From Acetofilamentum sp. (lineage in GTDB: Bacteria > Bacteroidota > Bacteroidia > Bacteroidales > DTU049), in NCBI GenBank assembly GCA_020720525.1, contig DYON01000031.1:1-15733 (forward strand): a stretch of DNA of 15,733 bases, written 5' to 3'. This document shows positions 7,143-15,092 of the stretch, in pieces (the first letter of the stretch is position 1; each line of letters opens with the position of its first letter). The notes below the pieces were generated by a model. That model saw nothing but the letters and a program-made list of their open reading frames with translations. It made no database searches and had not been told where the DNA came from. A program made the position numbers and the translations under genes.

Positions 7143-7412
7143 TTGTCAAAAAAACAATTGCTCATACTTGATGACTTCGGATTACACCCCATGTACAAAA
7201 CAACTCGTCTGTCCATTCTTCAGATGCTCGAAAATAGGTATGGTCTCAAATATACGCTCATCTGCTCGCAACTTCCTGTCGAAAAATGGTACAACTATAT
7301 TGACGAAGACACCATTGCCGATGCCATTATGGACAGATTATCAGCCAATGCACATCGTTTTGAACTTAAAGGCGAATCACTTCGAAAGAAAAAATCAGAA
7401 AAATTTGACTAA
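7143..7412 (+). pseudogene. istB: IstB helper ATPase, C-terminal fragment
   Basis: IstB is the AAA+ ATPase that assists the IS21 transposase IstA. Only about the last 90 residues remain, against a usual length near 250. Visible family landmarks are the Walker B strand LLILDDFGL, the segment LENRYGLKYTLICSQLPVEKWY, then DEDTIADAIMDRL and AHRFELKGESLRKKK near the C-terminus, all in the expected order. The Walker A (P-loop) part and everything before it are absent. The TTG at 7143 is only where similarity begins; a true start is not expected, and similarity does not continue into the codons before it. The product cannot bind ATP normally and the fragment is considered dead. Confidence 0.9.
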
Positions 7413-7440
7413 TATTGCATCACAAATCCGTCCCCTTTTA

Positions 7441-7464
7441 GGTGGCGCCGTTTGCACAGGAAAG
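7441..7464 (+). repeat. Right-end IS21 terminal repeat
   Basis: Starts GGTGGCGCCGTTTGC and continues A-AGGAAA, the inverted counterpart of the left-end unit at 7009-7032 (which reads GGTGGTGCCGTTTGC on the minus strand). It lies 28 bases after the istB stop codon, where the right end of an IS21 element is expected. Further right-end copies were not found. Confidence 0.65.
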
Positions 7465-7515
7465 GTTCACGGCTTTAAAAAGTACTCCATCTGGGTCATC
7501 TGCGAGGCTGTTTTC

Positions 7516-7565
7516 TCTGCTGGTTTATCTCCGCTGTTGAGATAAAGAAATTCATCCGTGTTCAG
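7516..7565 (+). repeat. 50-bp dispersed repeat, copy 1
   Basis: Aligns along its length with 15042-15092 in the same orientation, sharing CCGCTG/CTGCGG-TTGAGA in the middle and ATCCGTGTT-AG at the end. It resembles the 'atctgcgg / aatccgtgtt' intergenic repeats common in Bacteroidota. It sits between the IS remnant and the lipoprotein gene. Confidence 0.45.
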
Positions 7566-7594
7566 AAAAGAAATATTCAAAATTAATCAGTTAC

Positions 7595-8017
7595 TTAGTA
7601 CTGAAGTTTCACATTCACCGTGGCATCGGTGACCGAATAGCAAGTCGAATCGCATTCTTTTCGTGAGTTGACATCAATTTTTTCTCCATCAATCACAATG
7701 ATATCCGAACCTGTGGTTTTGTATTTTGCTGCAACTGTATAATAAATGCCAGAGGGCAATACAAAATCTTTCTTTTCCGCATACAAAGTGTCATCGCGAA
7801 TCAGTTCGCCTGTATCGTAGTAGCCAGAAAAAATTTGAATAGGTATTTCGCTGTTGTTGGCATCGAAATTTACTTTTACTGTCATCGTGCCATGAGTAGG
7901 ATATAGGGTTGTGCAATCGTCGTAAGCACAATCTTCGTCGTTGGTATTATCAACACACGAAAAAAGCAAAAAAGCCATTGGCATCAAAACCAAAATGAGT
8001 ATAGTATTGGTTTTCAT
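7595..8017 (-). CDS. Lipoprotein (hypothetical, possibly surface-exposed)
   Basis: A 140-residue lipoprotein. With the start at 8017 it begins MKTNTILILVLMPMAFLLFSC: a hydrophobic segment and a lipobox (LLFS before Cys). An alternative ATG at 8029 would overlap the upstream ankyrin gene by 8 bp. The residues after the lipid-bearing cysteine are acidic (VDNTNDEDC). In Bacteroidota an acidic stretch here can act as an export signal to the cell surface. The mature part is strand-rich (MTVKVNFD, PIQIFSGYY, DFVLPSGIYYTVAAKY, IIVIDGEKIDV, ATVNVKLQY) and looks like a single carboxypeptidase-regulatory or Ig-like beta-sandwich, with four cysteines that may pair. The function is not recognised. It begins 4 bp after the ankyrin gene's stop codon, so the two are very likely co-expressed. 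Confidence 0.75.
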   Translation of the reverse strand: MKTNTILILVLMPMAFLLFSCVDNTNDEDCAYDDCTTLYPTHGTMTVKVNFDANNSEIPIQIFSGYYDTGELIRDDTLYAEKKDFVLPSGIYYTVAAKYKTTGSDIIVIDGEKIDVNSRKECDSTCYSVTDATVNVKLQY

Positions 8018-8021
8018 CGTT

Positions 8022-9371
8022 TTAATCATTAAATGGTATTATCCAACCACCTGCAACAGAGAAATAAAAACCTGGCAAATTATTGCGAAAATCGTACAAT
8101 CTACCATCTATTCCTACCGACCAACCACGCGAAAAGTATTTCGCTCCAACCATTGGAGTCAATTGCCATCCCTGCCAAGTATCGAACGAAACTCCTTCGA
8201 AACGCCCCCACGAATACATTTCCTCGAGCCCCAAATTGAGCTGCAAACCCGAATAATGCTTTTGGAAAAATCGGATGGCTTTGTATTGTCTAAACCAAAG
8301 CACACTGCGACGCTCTTTGAGTTGAAGAATACTATTTGAAGTGTATTCTAACACGTTTTTATTCCACAATCGGCCAGCTAAACCAAACCCAAAGCCAATT
8401 TTCGATTTCATTTCCATCGTTTCAAACGATAATCCAGCAAAATGATCGCGAAAATTGAAAATAAAATCGGGAGAAACCTGCAGACCTTGAAAAATGGGGC
8501 GAAAAGTCATGCGAACACTATCACTCCTAAATAAAAGTCTCATTTCTTTGTTGTCGGTTTTAATCACATCGTCGCGTAAACGAGCCAAATTATCGGATTT
8601 TTTGATTTCGGGAAAAGTGAGTAAATAAGCTGCTACTTCGGTACTTCCATTGTCAACGGCAACTGTAAGCACTTCTTTATTATATGCAAGTCGGCATGGG
8701 GGCTTCAACTGAGCTCCTGCATTTATAAGTATGCGAATGCAAGCTGTATCGTTGTTTATTACCGACAAAAAAAGTGGCGTATTGCCCGAAAGATTGCATG
8801 TGTTTACGCTCGCACCTGCATCGATAACGCGCTGCAAAACAGATGGATTTTGAGAAACAACCGCATAATAGCAAACTCCCGACGAATCGGACGACACACA
8901 ATCGATTCTGCTTTTATAAAACAGAAGCATATCGGAAAATACATAGAAACCATTTCCAACAGCAATAAGTAGAGGGGTTCTTCCATAATTGTTCGCCGCT
9001 TCGGTATTGGCTCCATGAAAAACAAGAAATTCACCAATACTGTCGTTGCCAGTCGATGCAGCAACATGTAGCGGCGTCATCAAATTGAGATCGGCTTTGT
9101 TTACATCGGCACCTGCCGAAACCAAAATGCGCACCATGTCGATATTGTTGTTGCTACAAGCATACAAAAGAGGTGTTGCTCCATCGCTTGCAGTGGTATT
9201 GGCATCGGCTTTGTTGAGCAATGCATTTCGAACCTTGTCGATATTGTTGCTCCAAGCTCCATCTAACAAAAGTTCGTTATAGTTTTGTGAAATAGCAGCA
9301 ATTGGATTCAACCAAATGGCAAAAACAATTGTCTTAATTAAAAATTTAACAGCTTTGTGTCCGTATTTCAT
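8022..9371 (-). CDS. Exported ankyrin-repeat protein with beta-barrel-like C-terminus
   Basis: This is a 449-residue protein when started at 9371. That start gives the signal peptide MKYGHKAVKFLIKTIVFAIW and sits about 37 bases behind a promoter box; an in-frame ATG at 9458 lies upstream of that box. Residues 31 to about 260 hold six or seven ankyrin repeats. The clearest are 64-96 (DGATPLLYACSNNNIDMVRI, ending AGADVNKAD), 97-129 (MTPLHVAASTGN) and 196-228 (GNTPLFLSV, ending INAGA). Residues 260-449 contain alternating, aromatic-rich, glycine-flanked strands (GLQLNLGLEEMYSWGRFEG, SVGIDGRLYDF, FYFSVAGGWIIPF), as in small outer-membrane beta-barrels. Ankyrins bind proteins, so a periplasmic or surface binding platform anchored in the outer membrane is inferred. 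A lipoprotein gene follows at 4 bp. The barrel call is inference. Confidence 0.8.
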   Translation of the reverse strand: MKYGHKAVKFLIKTIVFAIWLNPIAAISQNYNELLLDGAWSNNIDKVRNALLNKADANTTASDGATPLLYACSNNNIDMVRILVSAGADVNKADLNLMTPLHVAASTGNDSIGEFLVFHGANTEAANNYGRTPLLIAVGNGFYVFSDMLLFYKSRIDCVSSDSSGVCYYAVVSQNPSVLQRVIDAGASVNTCNLSGNTPLFLSVINNDTACIRILINAGAQLKPPCRLAYNKEVLTVAVDNGSTEVAAYLLTFPEIKKSDNLARLRDDVIKTDNKEMRLLFRSDSVRMTFRPIFQGLQVSPDFIFNFRDHFAGLSFETMEMKSKIGFGFGLAGRLWNKNVLEYTSNSILQLKERRSVLWFRQYKAIRFFQKHYSGLQLNLGLEEMYSWGRFEGVSFDTWQGWQLTPMVGAKYFSRGWSVGIDGRLYDFRNNLPGFYFSVAGGWIIPFND

Positions 9372-9407
9372 CTGGTAAATAAAGTTGGCAATGTTTTTGA
9401 AGGTCTG

Positions 9408-9415
9408 CAAAATTA
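9408..9415 (-). promoter_or_regulatory. Bacteroidota -7 promoter box (TAnnTTTG)
   Basis: TAATTTTG on the minus strand is an exact match to TAnnTTTG. It is 36 bases before the ankyrin start at 9371 and lies in the 61-bp gap shared with the divergent gene at 9433. No comparable exact box for the divergent gene was found. Confidence 0.5.
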
Positions 9416-9432
9416 ACAAAAATCGAACCACA

Positions 9433-9852
9433 ATGAAAACACTACTTGTATTAGTCACGATTTGTTTGGTTACAACAGTTTCGGCTCAGGTAATCAACAC
9501 CCACGACTCAACCAAATATTCAGATCCTCAAAATATGGATGTGATTTACTCGGGCGAGGCTCGATATATTGGAACCGAAACTGAAATGTATGCTATCATT
9601 TACAAATCGATTGTTTATTCTCAAGAAGCAAAAGATGCCAATATCGATTCCGAAGTATTGGTGAGCTTCGATGTAAATTTCGACGGAAAACTGCAAGATT
9701 TTGTAATCATTACCAATGCTGGGCATGGCATCGATGAACAAATTGTTGTAGCAATTAAAGCAATGGAGTTTGTTCCTGCTGTAATGAATGGCATTCAGGT
9801 TAGACAAAATGTGATGCTTACCATTCCAATAAGAACCTACCCCGACATGTAA
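9433..9852 (+). CDS. Secreted TonB C-terminal-domain protein
   Basis: A 139-residue protein. The start at 9433 gives the signal peptide MKTLLVLVTICLVTTVSAQ; an upstream in-frame ATG at 9385 adds a charged segment that would spoil it. Residues about 45-135 match the TonB_C fold (PF03544-like): IVYSQEAKDANIDSEVLVSF (family pattern YP-EA-G-V-V-F), DGKLQDFVIITNAGHGIDEQ, then the characteristic AIKAMEFVPAVMNG (usual pattern MP-W-PG) and a VMLTIPI strand. It has no N-terminal transmembrane anchor and no proline-rich linker, so it is not a normal energy transducer. Such TonB_C-only proteins are common in Bacteroidota and often of unknown role. It ends 1 bp from the convergent gene at 9854. Confidence 0.8.
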   Translation: MKTLLVLVTICLVTTVSAQVINTHDSTKYSDPQNMDVIYSGEARYIGTETEMYAIIYKSIVYSQEAKDANIDSEVLVSFDVNFDGKLQDFVIITNAGHGIDEQIVVAIKAMEFVPAVMNGIQVRQNVMLTIPIRTYPDM

Positions 9853-9853
9853 T

Positions 9854-10525
9854 TTAGCGAAGCAAAGAAGCTTTCTTCAGCTCTTCGTGCAATTTGCGGG
9901 TTCCGGCACCAGCTTCAATTTTGGTAATTATTTTGCGCGATGTTACAATGCTTCCAAAAAGCCCACAAAGCTGAGGAACAATATCAAAAAGATAAGCGCA
10001 CATTGGCACTGAAGGCCCGATGATATAAAGTCGGGCTTTTTTTTGTAGCCAAGAAGCCATTTGGTCGAGACTTCCGTTTGAAAACGACGTTCCAGTGGTG
10101 ATAAGCACGTCAGCCTCGCGGATTGTTTGCTCCATTTGCTCGATGGGTAACAATTCGTACGATAGCTTGTTGAAATCGAATGCTTTCACCACAAAGCCAG
10201 CTTCCTTTAGCATAAAATAGACTGGATCTATAAAACCTGCCATAGCAATTTTTTCATCCGATTTTAAATTTCCTGCCGAAAGGAGATCGGTTGCCGATTC
10301 AGCAATATTTATGGTATTCACCCGTGCATTGATTCGTGCCTGCAATATCACATAATTCATGTATTGCTTTGCATTCTCGTCGTTTTTGGGAATATCGGGA
10401 GTTGCACTTATGCCAATTCCGCCATTTTTATCCTCCACAGCTGTATATATATCGCCTGGAAAAACCTTGTAGTCCGAAAAAGGCATTTCTTGTTCGAGTT
10501 TGTCGAAAATCAAATCTAAAATCAT
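9854..10525 (-). CDS. DUF364-family Rossmann-like protein (putative metal chelation)
   Basis: A 223-residue cytoplasmic protein without a signal peptide. The C-terminal half shows the DUF364 pattern: an ADVLITTGTSFSNGSLDQM segment (acidic residue, V-I-TG, N-T/S-LD), a strand ARLYIIGPSVPMCAYLFD with the family's GPS-P loop, a GSIVTSRK-like segment and a final GAGTRKL motif. The N-terminal part (IYTAVEDKNGGIGISATP) fits the DUF4213 region that usually precedes DUF364. Structural work on a Desulfitobacterium member suggested an enolase N-terminal-like plus Rossmann-like fold and a heavy-metal-chelation role; the reaction is not known. Its start is 4 bp after the peptidase stop codon, indicating co-transcription. 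The functional link between the two is unclear and unusual. Confidence 0.8.
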   Translation of the reverse strand: MILDLIFDKLEQEMPFSDYKVFPGDIYTAVEDKNGGIGISATPDIPKNDENAKQYMNYVILQARINARVNTINIAESATDLLSAGNLKSDEKIAMAGFIDPVYFMLKEAGFVVKAFDFNKLSYELLPIEQMEQTIREADVLITTGTSFSNGSLDQMASWLQKKARLYIIGPSVPMCAYLFDIVPQLCGLFGSIVTSRKIITKIEAGAGTRKLHEELKKASLLR

Positions 10526-10529
10526 TGTT

Positions 10530-13500
10530 TCAATATTTTAAAATTCTACCGTATTCAATTAATCCTTCGTCCATCTCGGCTTTGATGAAATAGACACCAG
10601 CCTCGAACGACGAAAGAATTATTTCCGATTGCTTGTTTCCACTGCATTCAACAACTGCAATCAATCGTCCATCGGCTCCAAAAAGCGAAATACGTTCAAG
10701 CAAAAAGCCTTCCGAGGCCTCCACTGTAAGCTGTTGATTAGCCGGATTTGGATATAATTTCAAATTGCTGTTTCGCCATTTTCCCGAAATACTCATTTCA
10801 ATATCGAGGGTGTCGATAGCAACTGCACTGCCACAAGCCGAGAATGTTGTAAGAGTTACAATATGCCCGTATGGCGATGACAAATATGTGTGAACCGGTG
10901 TTTCGAGTGTTGAAAAATTCCCATCGCCAAAATCCCACAAATAATCGAGACCAACAATGGATGGAATAAAACTGACATCGTTTAAATTGATTACGGTCGA
11001 AAATTGCATTCCAGCTGCCGAAGGCAAAAACGAAACATCAACAACCGAAGAATTAAGAATGCAGCTGTCCAAAGTCATCACAACTGAATATTGTCCTGCA
11101 TTAGTAACCGAAAGCGACGAATTTGTGCTTCCAGCTGGTATCCACGAAAATGTTCCACTTCCTTCGGCCTGCAAATCAACAGTATCGCCTTGGCAAACAA
11201 CGATGGGTGTAGCCACATTCTGCAATGGATTCTGATGCAGAATAATAGCATCGACTGGCACACGAGCACTTTCGCAAAGGCTTTTTACTTCCCAGTTGTA
11301 GAAATAGTAGTAGTAGCGCATGGTGTTGGGATACCCAGCGCTTGAACCTGTAATGCGAATAAGTCCGTTGATGTCATAAGGATAAGGTAACGGCGAGTCG
11401 GCAGGGTCGCCATTGCGATAAAGATTGGGAGAACCTGGACCGGCTAATCTATAATTGTTTCCTGGCAACATCAAAACATCGGTGGTTAGTACATTTGCTC
11501 CAGTTGTTAAATTGTAAGTTCCGCTCCAGTAAACATCTCCGCTGTTGTCTAAAATGGTAATAGTTCTGTTGCCAGTTGAGCCAGCATATACTTTCACCGA
11601 TTTCAGAATCGCAGGTTCAAGTACATCGAACATCAGATAATGAACATTGGTATTTGTAAAATAGCCTCCCGTTCCCGTATTATCAACTTTTCCGCCGTAA
11701 ACGCTGCTCTCGGCAACAGAAGATGCAACAAAATACTGTCTCGAATTGGTAAGCAAAGTTGTTGTGAACGAATTTCCTTCGAAAATAGGCAGCTGAGCCA
11801 ACGAATCGTCGAACCACAAAACATCGCCAGCCGAAGAAGCCGACAAGTTGAGAACTCCACTGCTACATCGTTGAGCACCAGTTGCTGTTGGCGGATTTTG
11901 CGGCGAAATAGCAATAAAATTGATGAAAGTAGCTGTATCGGCTCCATGCAAATTCGACACAATTAGTTCAACAGTATATGTTCCAGTCGAAATGTAATGA
12001 TGAATTGGATCGGGCACATTGGCAACAGCTCCGTCGCCAAAATTCCAATGCCATGTGGTTGGCTGATACATGCTGATGTCGTGAAATGCAACCATTCCCG
12101 AACATTCATCAACAATATTGGCTTCGAAATCGGCCTGCGGAGTCAATCCGGGCGAAGTACAATCCCAATCAACAACAAATCCATCGGCTTGCAGATGATC
12201 GTTGGCTACAAACAGAATGGTGAAGGCATCGCCTGTAATGGTGAGCGACGCCGGAAAAGGATTGGTATTGCAATATGTTCCCATTAAAGTTCCGCCAGTT
12301 CCTTCGCCGCGGTAAACTCGCATTTTATCTTCGCTGCACGAAGAACCTCCTTCGACATCGAATTGCGAAGCGTGAAGCACAAATTGTGTAGCTCCAGGCG
12401 ATCGAATAATTGCCAGCGAAGTTTGAGAACTCGAATAAGGCGAATTTCCACCATCGTCGAGAATAAAACCAGAACAAGAATTAATAATTGTGGTATCGTT
12501 CGTTACCATGTTGTGTGCGCAGCCTTCGAAAACTTCAATGCTTCCATTGTAGGTTTCGCTAATTGTTCCCGAAGAAACAACAAGCGAATAAGGGTGATTT
12601 CCAAGCGAATTGTAAACTACTTGATGAGGTCCGTGCCCAGCTGCTGTTTGTGGAGTTGCCGAAGAACCAAAATCCCATAGCCACGAAGCTGGCGTGCCAT
12701 CGGCCGAAGCAACAAAGCCTACTGGCTGCGAAGTGCAAGGATATTCGGGCGAAGTATTCACCTGCAAATGAAAACAAGTACCAAGTACCGAAATTGTTTC
12801 AATCTGCGGAACAGTATTGTGTTTGCTCAAAGTTAGAATTGCATTTCCGGGAGCTGGAGCTTCAATAACAATCGAACCTGAGCCATTCCATATATAGCCT
12901 TGCCCAAGCAAATGACCATTCTGAACTATCGTAGCAAGAATGGTGTCGGTATTGCTACTAAAAACCTGAAACAATGTGTCGTCGCAATGCAAGGTTGGCT
13001 GATACGAAGCAATTATTTGCTGTGGTTCGCTGGTGAAAATTCGCAAAGCTGGATCGCCAAAATATTGAAGCAGATTGTAGGTATATTTTTCGAGACCCCA
13101 TACATCGCCCCAAGTTTGAGTCATTCGAAGAAGCCCTTGCACCGCAGCATCGCCAAGTTCGGGATACGACGGATGCGAAGTAACCACGCCAGGAATATCG
13201 TCAAAGCCAGTAAAATTGGCCAGCAAGCCTGGATTTGCAAAAATTGCATCGATGATACCCAGCGATAAGCCATCGTTGTAGCCGCTATAGCTCACATCGG
13301 CATGACCAAACACCGCAACTGCGCCTCCATTGTTTTTGCGTAGAAAAACCTCGCTGAAACACGATGGTGCAAGAAATTTTCCAGTCAAGCAATTGATGCT
13401 TAGCACAACTGGTAGCTTGTTTCCATTCACCAAAGTATTTACATTGGTTGATGAATAAGCAGGATCGCCCCAACCATCTTCGTATCCATGATCGCGGTGC

Positions 13501-14858
13501 ATCACCAAAAAACGACCAGCATTGATGGCGGTATTGACATCGTAATAATCGCCATCCCACGGAAAAGTTGGTTTTTGCAAATATGAAGGAACATCTTCTC
13601 CATTGCTGTATGTTCCATTATTCCAATGTAAAGGTGTAACGCCGCTTCCGGTTACATACACCCGATTGGCAGTGTAGCCCAAAATGGTGTTTAAATACTG
13701 ATAAACATCTTCGGCGGTTTGCGAAAATCGACGATCGGCGTAATTGTCGTTGTCGTCGTCTTGAAAATAGGCGCAAGTCATCACTTTTTCGTAAAACAGA
13801 GGATCGCTTACCGGATTGCGCTCGTAATTAATCATCTTCTGAACAACCATAAGTGCTTGAGCCGAATTGGAAACCGATATTCTTCCGCGGGCTAAATCGG
13901 GAAAATAGTCACCCATTCCATCCATACACGAATATTGTAAATCGGACACAAACGAAGCCGAAGAGCTGTAAACATTAAAACCAGGAACATTTTCGTGGTC
14001 GCCAAGCAACGCAACATAGCGCAAATCGGCTCCAGTGCGCGAATAGTAATTTTGAATGGTGTCGAGCATGTTTTCGGGAGTCCAAACCATACACGAAACA
14101 ATGCGCACATGGTATCCCAGCTGAGTTTTCCACATTGCCAACGAATCGGCTGCATTTACAAACAATGGATGCGTTAAAATCAGATAATTGGGAAGCTTGT
14201 TGCTCACAGCTTTTGCTGGAATTGTACCCAAAGATTCTTTGTTGAGACAAATGCCCGACAATTGCTTTTTCTGCGATTCGCTGATTGGATGCGTAAACGA
14301 CTGATTGTAATGAATTGTGTAGGAAAGATTGCGATGAAAAACAAATTGCTGCAACGAAGGATCGTACTGTACTGGTGCAATTTTTACCAAGGCTAAAGTT
14401 TGACCATTAAATTTCACAAACCGATCGATAGAAACTGCTCCCGAAGGGAAATTGCCGTTGTAATTGTTGTAAAAATCGTCATCGATGGTGAATGGTTGAT
14501 GCGAAGTGTCCGAATCGCTCAACAAGGGCTGCGAAGGCCAAGCCAAACCACTGCTGCTTTCGGTTTTATTCGATTCAACCGAAACGGAAACAGCTTCGGA
14601 AGGAACAACCACAATGTCGAAATAAACAGGTAGCGAAGGTTTTCCGTATTGCTGGGTGCTTCCAAATCCTTCGATATAGGGTTTCAGATAGCTGATGTTT
14701 TCTTTCTGAAATTGCTGCCATTCAACATTGTTGAAACTGTAAGCAACTGTTAGCTCACCGCTTGTTCGCTCCGATACATTGCGCTGGGGCAAATTTTGAG
14801 CCGATAAAGATGTAGCAACCAAAAGGTATGTAGCAAAAACAAGAAGTATTCTATTCAT
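10530..14858 (-). CDS. Gingipain-type C25 cysteine peptidase with CUB, PKD and T9SS type A domain
   Basis: A 1442-residue secreted peptidase. Residues 1-20 are a signal peptide (MNRILLVFATYLLVATSLSA). About 21-220 match the C25 propeptide (SFNNVEWQQFQKENISYLKP and SLPVYFDIVVVPSEAVSVSV). About 224-605 are the catalytic domain, opening NYLILTHPLF. The probable dyad is His457 in HRDHGYEDGWGDP (gingipain GHG-AWADP) and Cys490 in SINCLTGKF; their spacing of 33 equals that of RgpB His211/Cys244. After it come a PKD domain (SWLWDFG, near 724), a CUB domain (about 793-900, six cysteine-rich strands ending VVDWDC), a second PKD domain (WHWNFGDG, near 940), an Ig-like/strand-rich region to about 1290, and a third PKD domain (YLWDFGDG, near 1306). 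A type A sorting domain follows, from about 1365 (LKLYPNPANQQLTVE to GVYFIKAE). The substrate is unknown; trypsin-like specificity cannot be assumed. Confidence 0.9.
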   Translation of the reverse strand: MNRILLVFATYLLVATSLSAQNLPQRNVSERTSGELTVAYSFNNVEWQQFQKENISYLKPYIEGFGSTQQYGKPSLPVYFDIVVVPSEAVSVSVESNKTESSSGLAWPSQPLLSDSDTSHQPFTIDDDFYNNYNGNFPSGAVSIDRFVKFNGQTLALVKIAPVQYDPSLQQFVFHRNLSYTIHYNQSFTHPISESQKKQLSGICLNKESLGTIPAKAVSNKLPNYLILTHPLFVNAADSLAMWKTQLGYHVRIVSCMVWTPENMLDTIQNYYSRTGADLRYVALLGDHENVPGFNVYSSSASFVSDLQYSCMDGMGDYFPDLARGRISVSNSAQALMVVQKMINYERNPVSDPLFYEKVMTCAYFQDDDNDNYADRRFSQTAEDVYQYLNTILGYTANRVYVTGSGVTPLHWNNGTYSNGEDVPSYLQKPTFPWDGDYYDVNTAINAGRFLVMHRDHGYEDGWGDPAYSSTNVNTLVNGNKLPVVLSINCLTGKFLAPSCFSEVFLRKNNGGAVAVFGHADVSYSGYNDGLSLGIIDAIFANPGLLANFTGFDDIPGVVTSHPSYPELGDAAVQGLLRMTQTWGDVWGLEKYTYNLLQYFGDPALRIFTSEPQQIIASYQPTLHCDDTLFQVFSSNTDTILATIVQNGHLLGQGYIWNGSGSIVIEAPAPGNAILTLSKHNTVPQIETISVLGTCFHLQVNTSPEYPCTSQPVGFVASADGTPASWLWDFGSSATPQTAAGHGPHQVVYNSLGNHPYSLVVSSGTISETYNGSIEVFEGCAHNMVTNDTTIINSCSGFILDDGGNSPYSSSQTSLAIIRSPGATQFVLHASQFDVEGGSSCSEDKMRVYRGEGTGGTLMGTYCNTNPFPASLTITGDAFTILFVANDHLQADGFVVDWDCTSPGLTPQADFEANIVDECSGMVAFHDISMYQPTTWHWNFGDGAVANVPDPIHHYISTGTYTVELIVSNLHGADTATFINFIAISPQNPPTATGAQRCSSGVLNLSASSAGDVLWFDDSLAQLPIFEGNSFTTTLLTNSRQYFVASSVAESSVYGGKVDNTGTGGYFTNTNVHYLMFDVLEPAILKSVKVYAGSTGNRTITILDNSGDVYWSGTYNLTTGANVLTTDVLMLPGNNYRLAGPGSPNLYRNGDPADSPLPYPYDINGLIRITGSSAGYPNTMRYYYYFYNWEVKSLCESARVPVDAIILHQNPLQNVATPIVVCQGDTVDLQAEGSGTFSWIPAGSTNSSLSVTNAGQYSVVMTLDSCILNSSVVDVSFLPSAAGMQFSTVINLNDVSFIPSIVGLDYLWDFGDGNFSTLETPVHTYLSSPYGHIVTLTTFSACGSAVAIDTLDIEMSISGKWRNSNLKLYPNPANQQLTVEASEGFLLERISLFGADGRLIAVVECSGNKQSEIILSSFEAGVYFIKAEMDEGLIEYGRILKY

Positions 14859-14894
14859 GGTGCAAATTTTTAGTACTTAGTCATTTTAATGGGC

Positions 14895-14902
14895 TAAAGA
14901 TA
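14895..14902 (-). promoter_or_regulatory. Probable -7 promoter box of the peptidase operon
   Basis: TATCTTTA on the minus strand differs from TAnnTTTG at the last base. It lies 36 bases before the ATG at 14858, the same spacing as the ankyrin promoter box. No clear -33 box was identified. Confidence 0.35.
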
Positions 14903-15041
14903 CAAAAAAGACAATATAATTTGGCTTGGGTTGCTAAGAGTGGATTTTGAATATACAACACGATACAATCGTGCGGGAGCAGAGAGTTTTTTAAACAGCC
15001 AATTGAAAATAACGACAGAATTGATTTGGCTTATAACTAAT

Positions 15042-15092
15042 TCTCGTTGGTATCCCTCTGCGGTTGAGAGAATGGATTTAATCCGTGTTTAG
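15042..15092 (+). repeat. 50-bp dispersed repeat, copy 2
   Basis: Same orientation and nearly the same length as the copy at 7516-7565, sharing CTGCGG/CCGCTG-TTGAGA and ATCCGTGTT-AG. It overlaps the end of the decayed reading frame, whose last codons and stop lie inside it. Confidence 0.45.

Larger units (their letters stand above)
6961..7464 (+). mobile_element. IS21-family deletion derivative
   Basis: About 500 bp, with IS21-type multi-repeat ends in inverted orientation (four 24-bp copies at the left, one at the right) surrounding the C-terminal third of istB. All of istA and the N-terminal part of istB, including the Walker A region, are missing. The deletion junction lies between 7113 and about 7142. 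Without a transposase it cannot move by itself, but a related complete element might mobilise it if the outer ends are intact. The exact outer boundaries and a target duplication could not be determined. Confidence 0.7.

Noticed and set aside
7135..7545. 136-codon plus-strand frame over istB
   Set aside because: It overlaps the recognised istB fragment in another frame and shows no family features, while the istB frame matches its family over 85 residues.
12363..13268. Plus-strand frames of about 100-120 codons under the C25 peptidase
   Set aside because: These come from the complementary strand of a strongly supported coding region and show no recognisable motifs.
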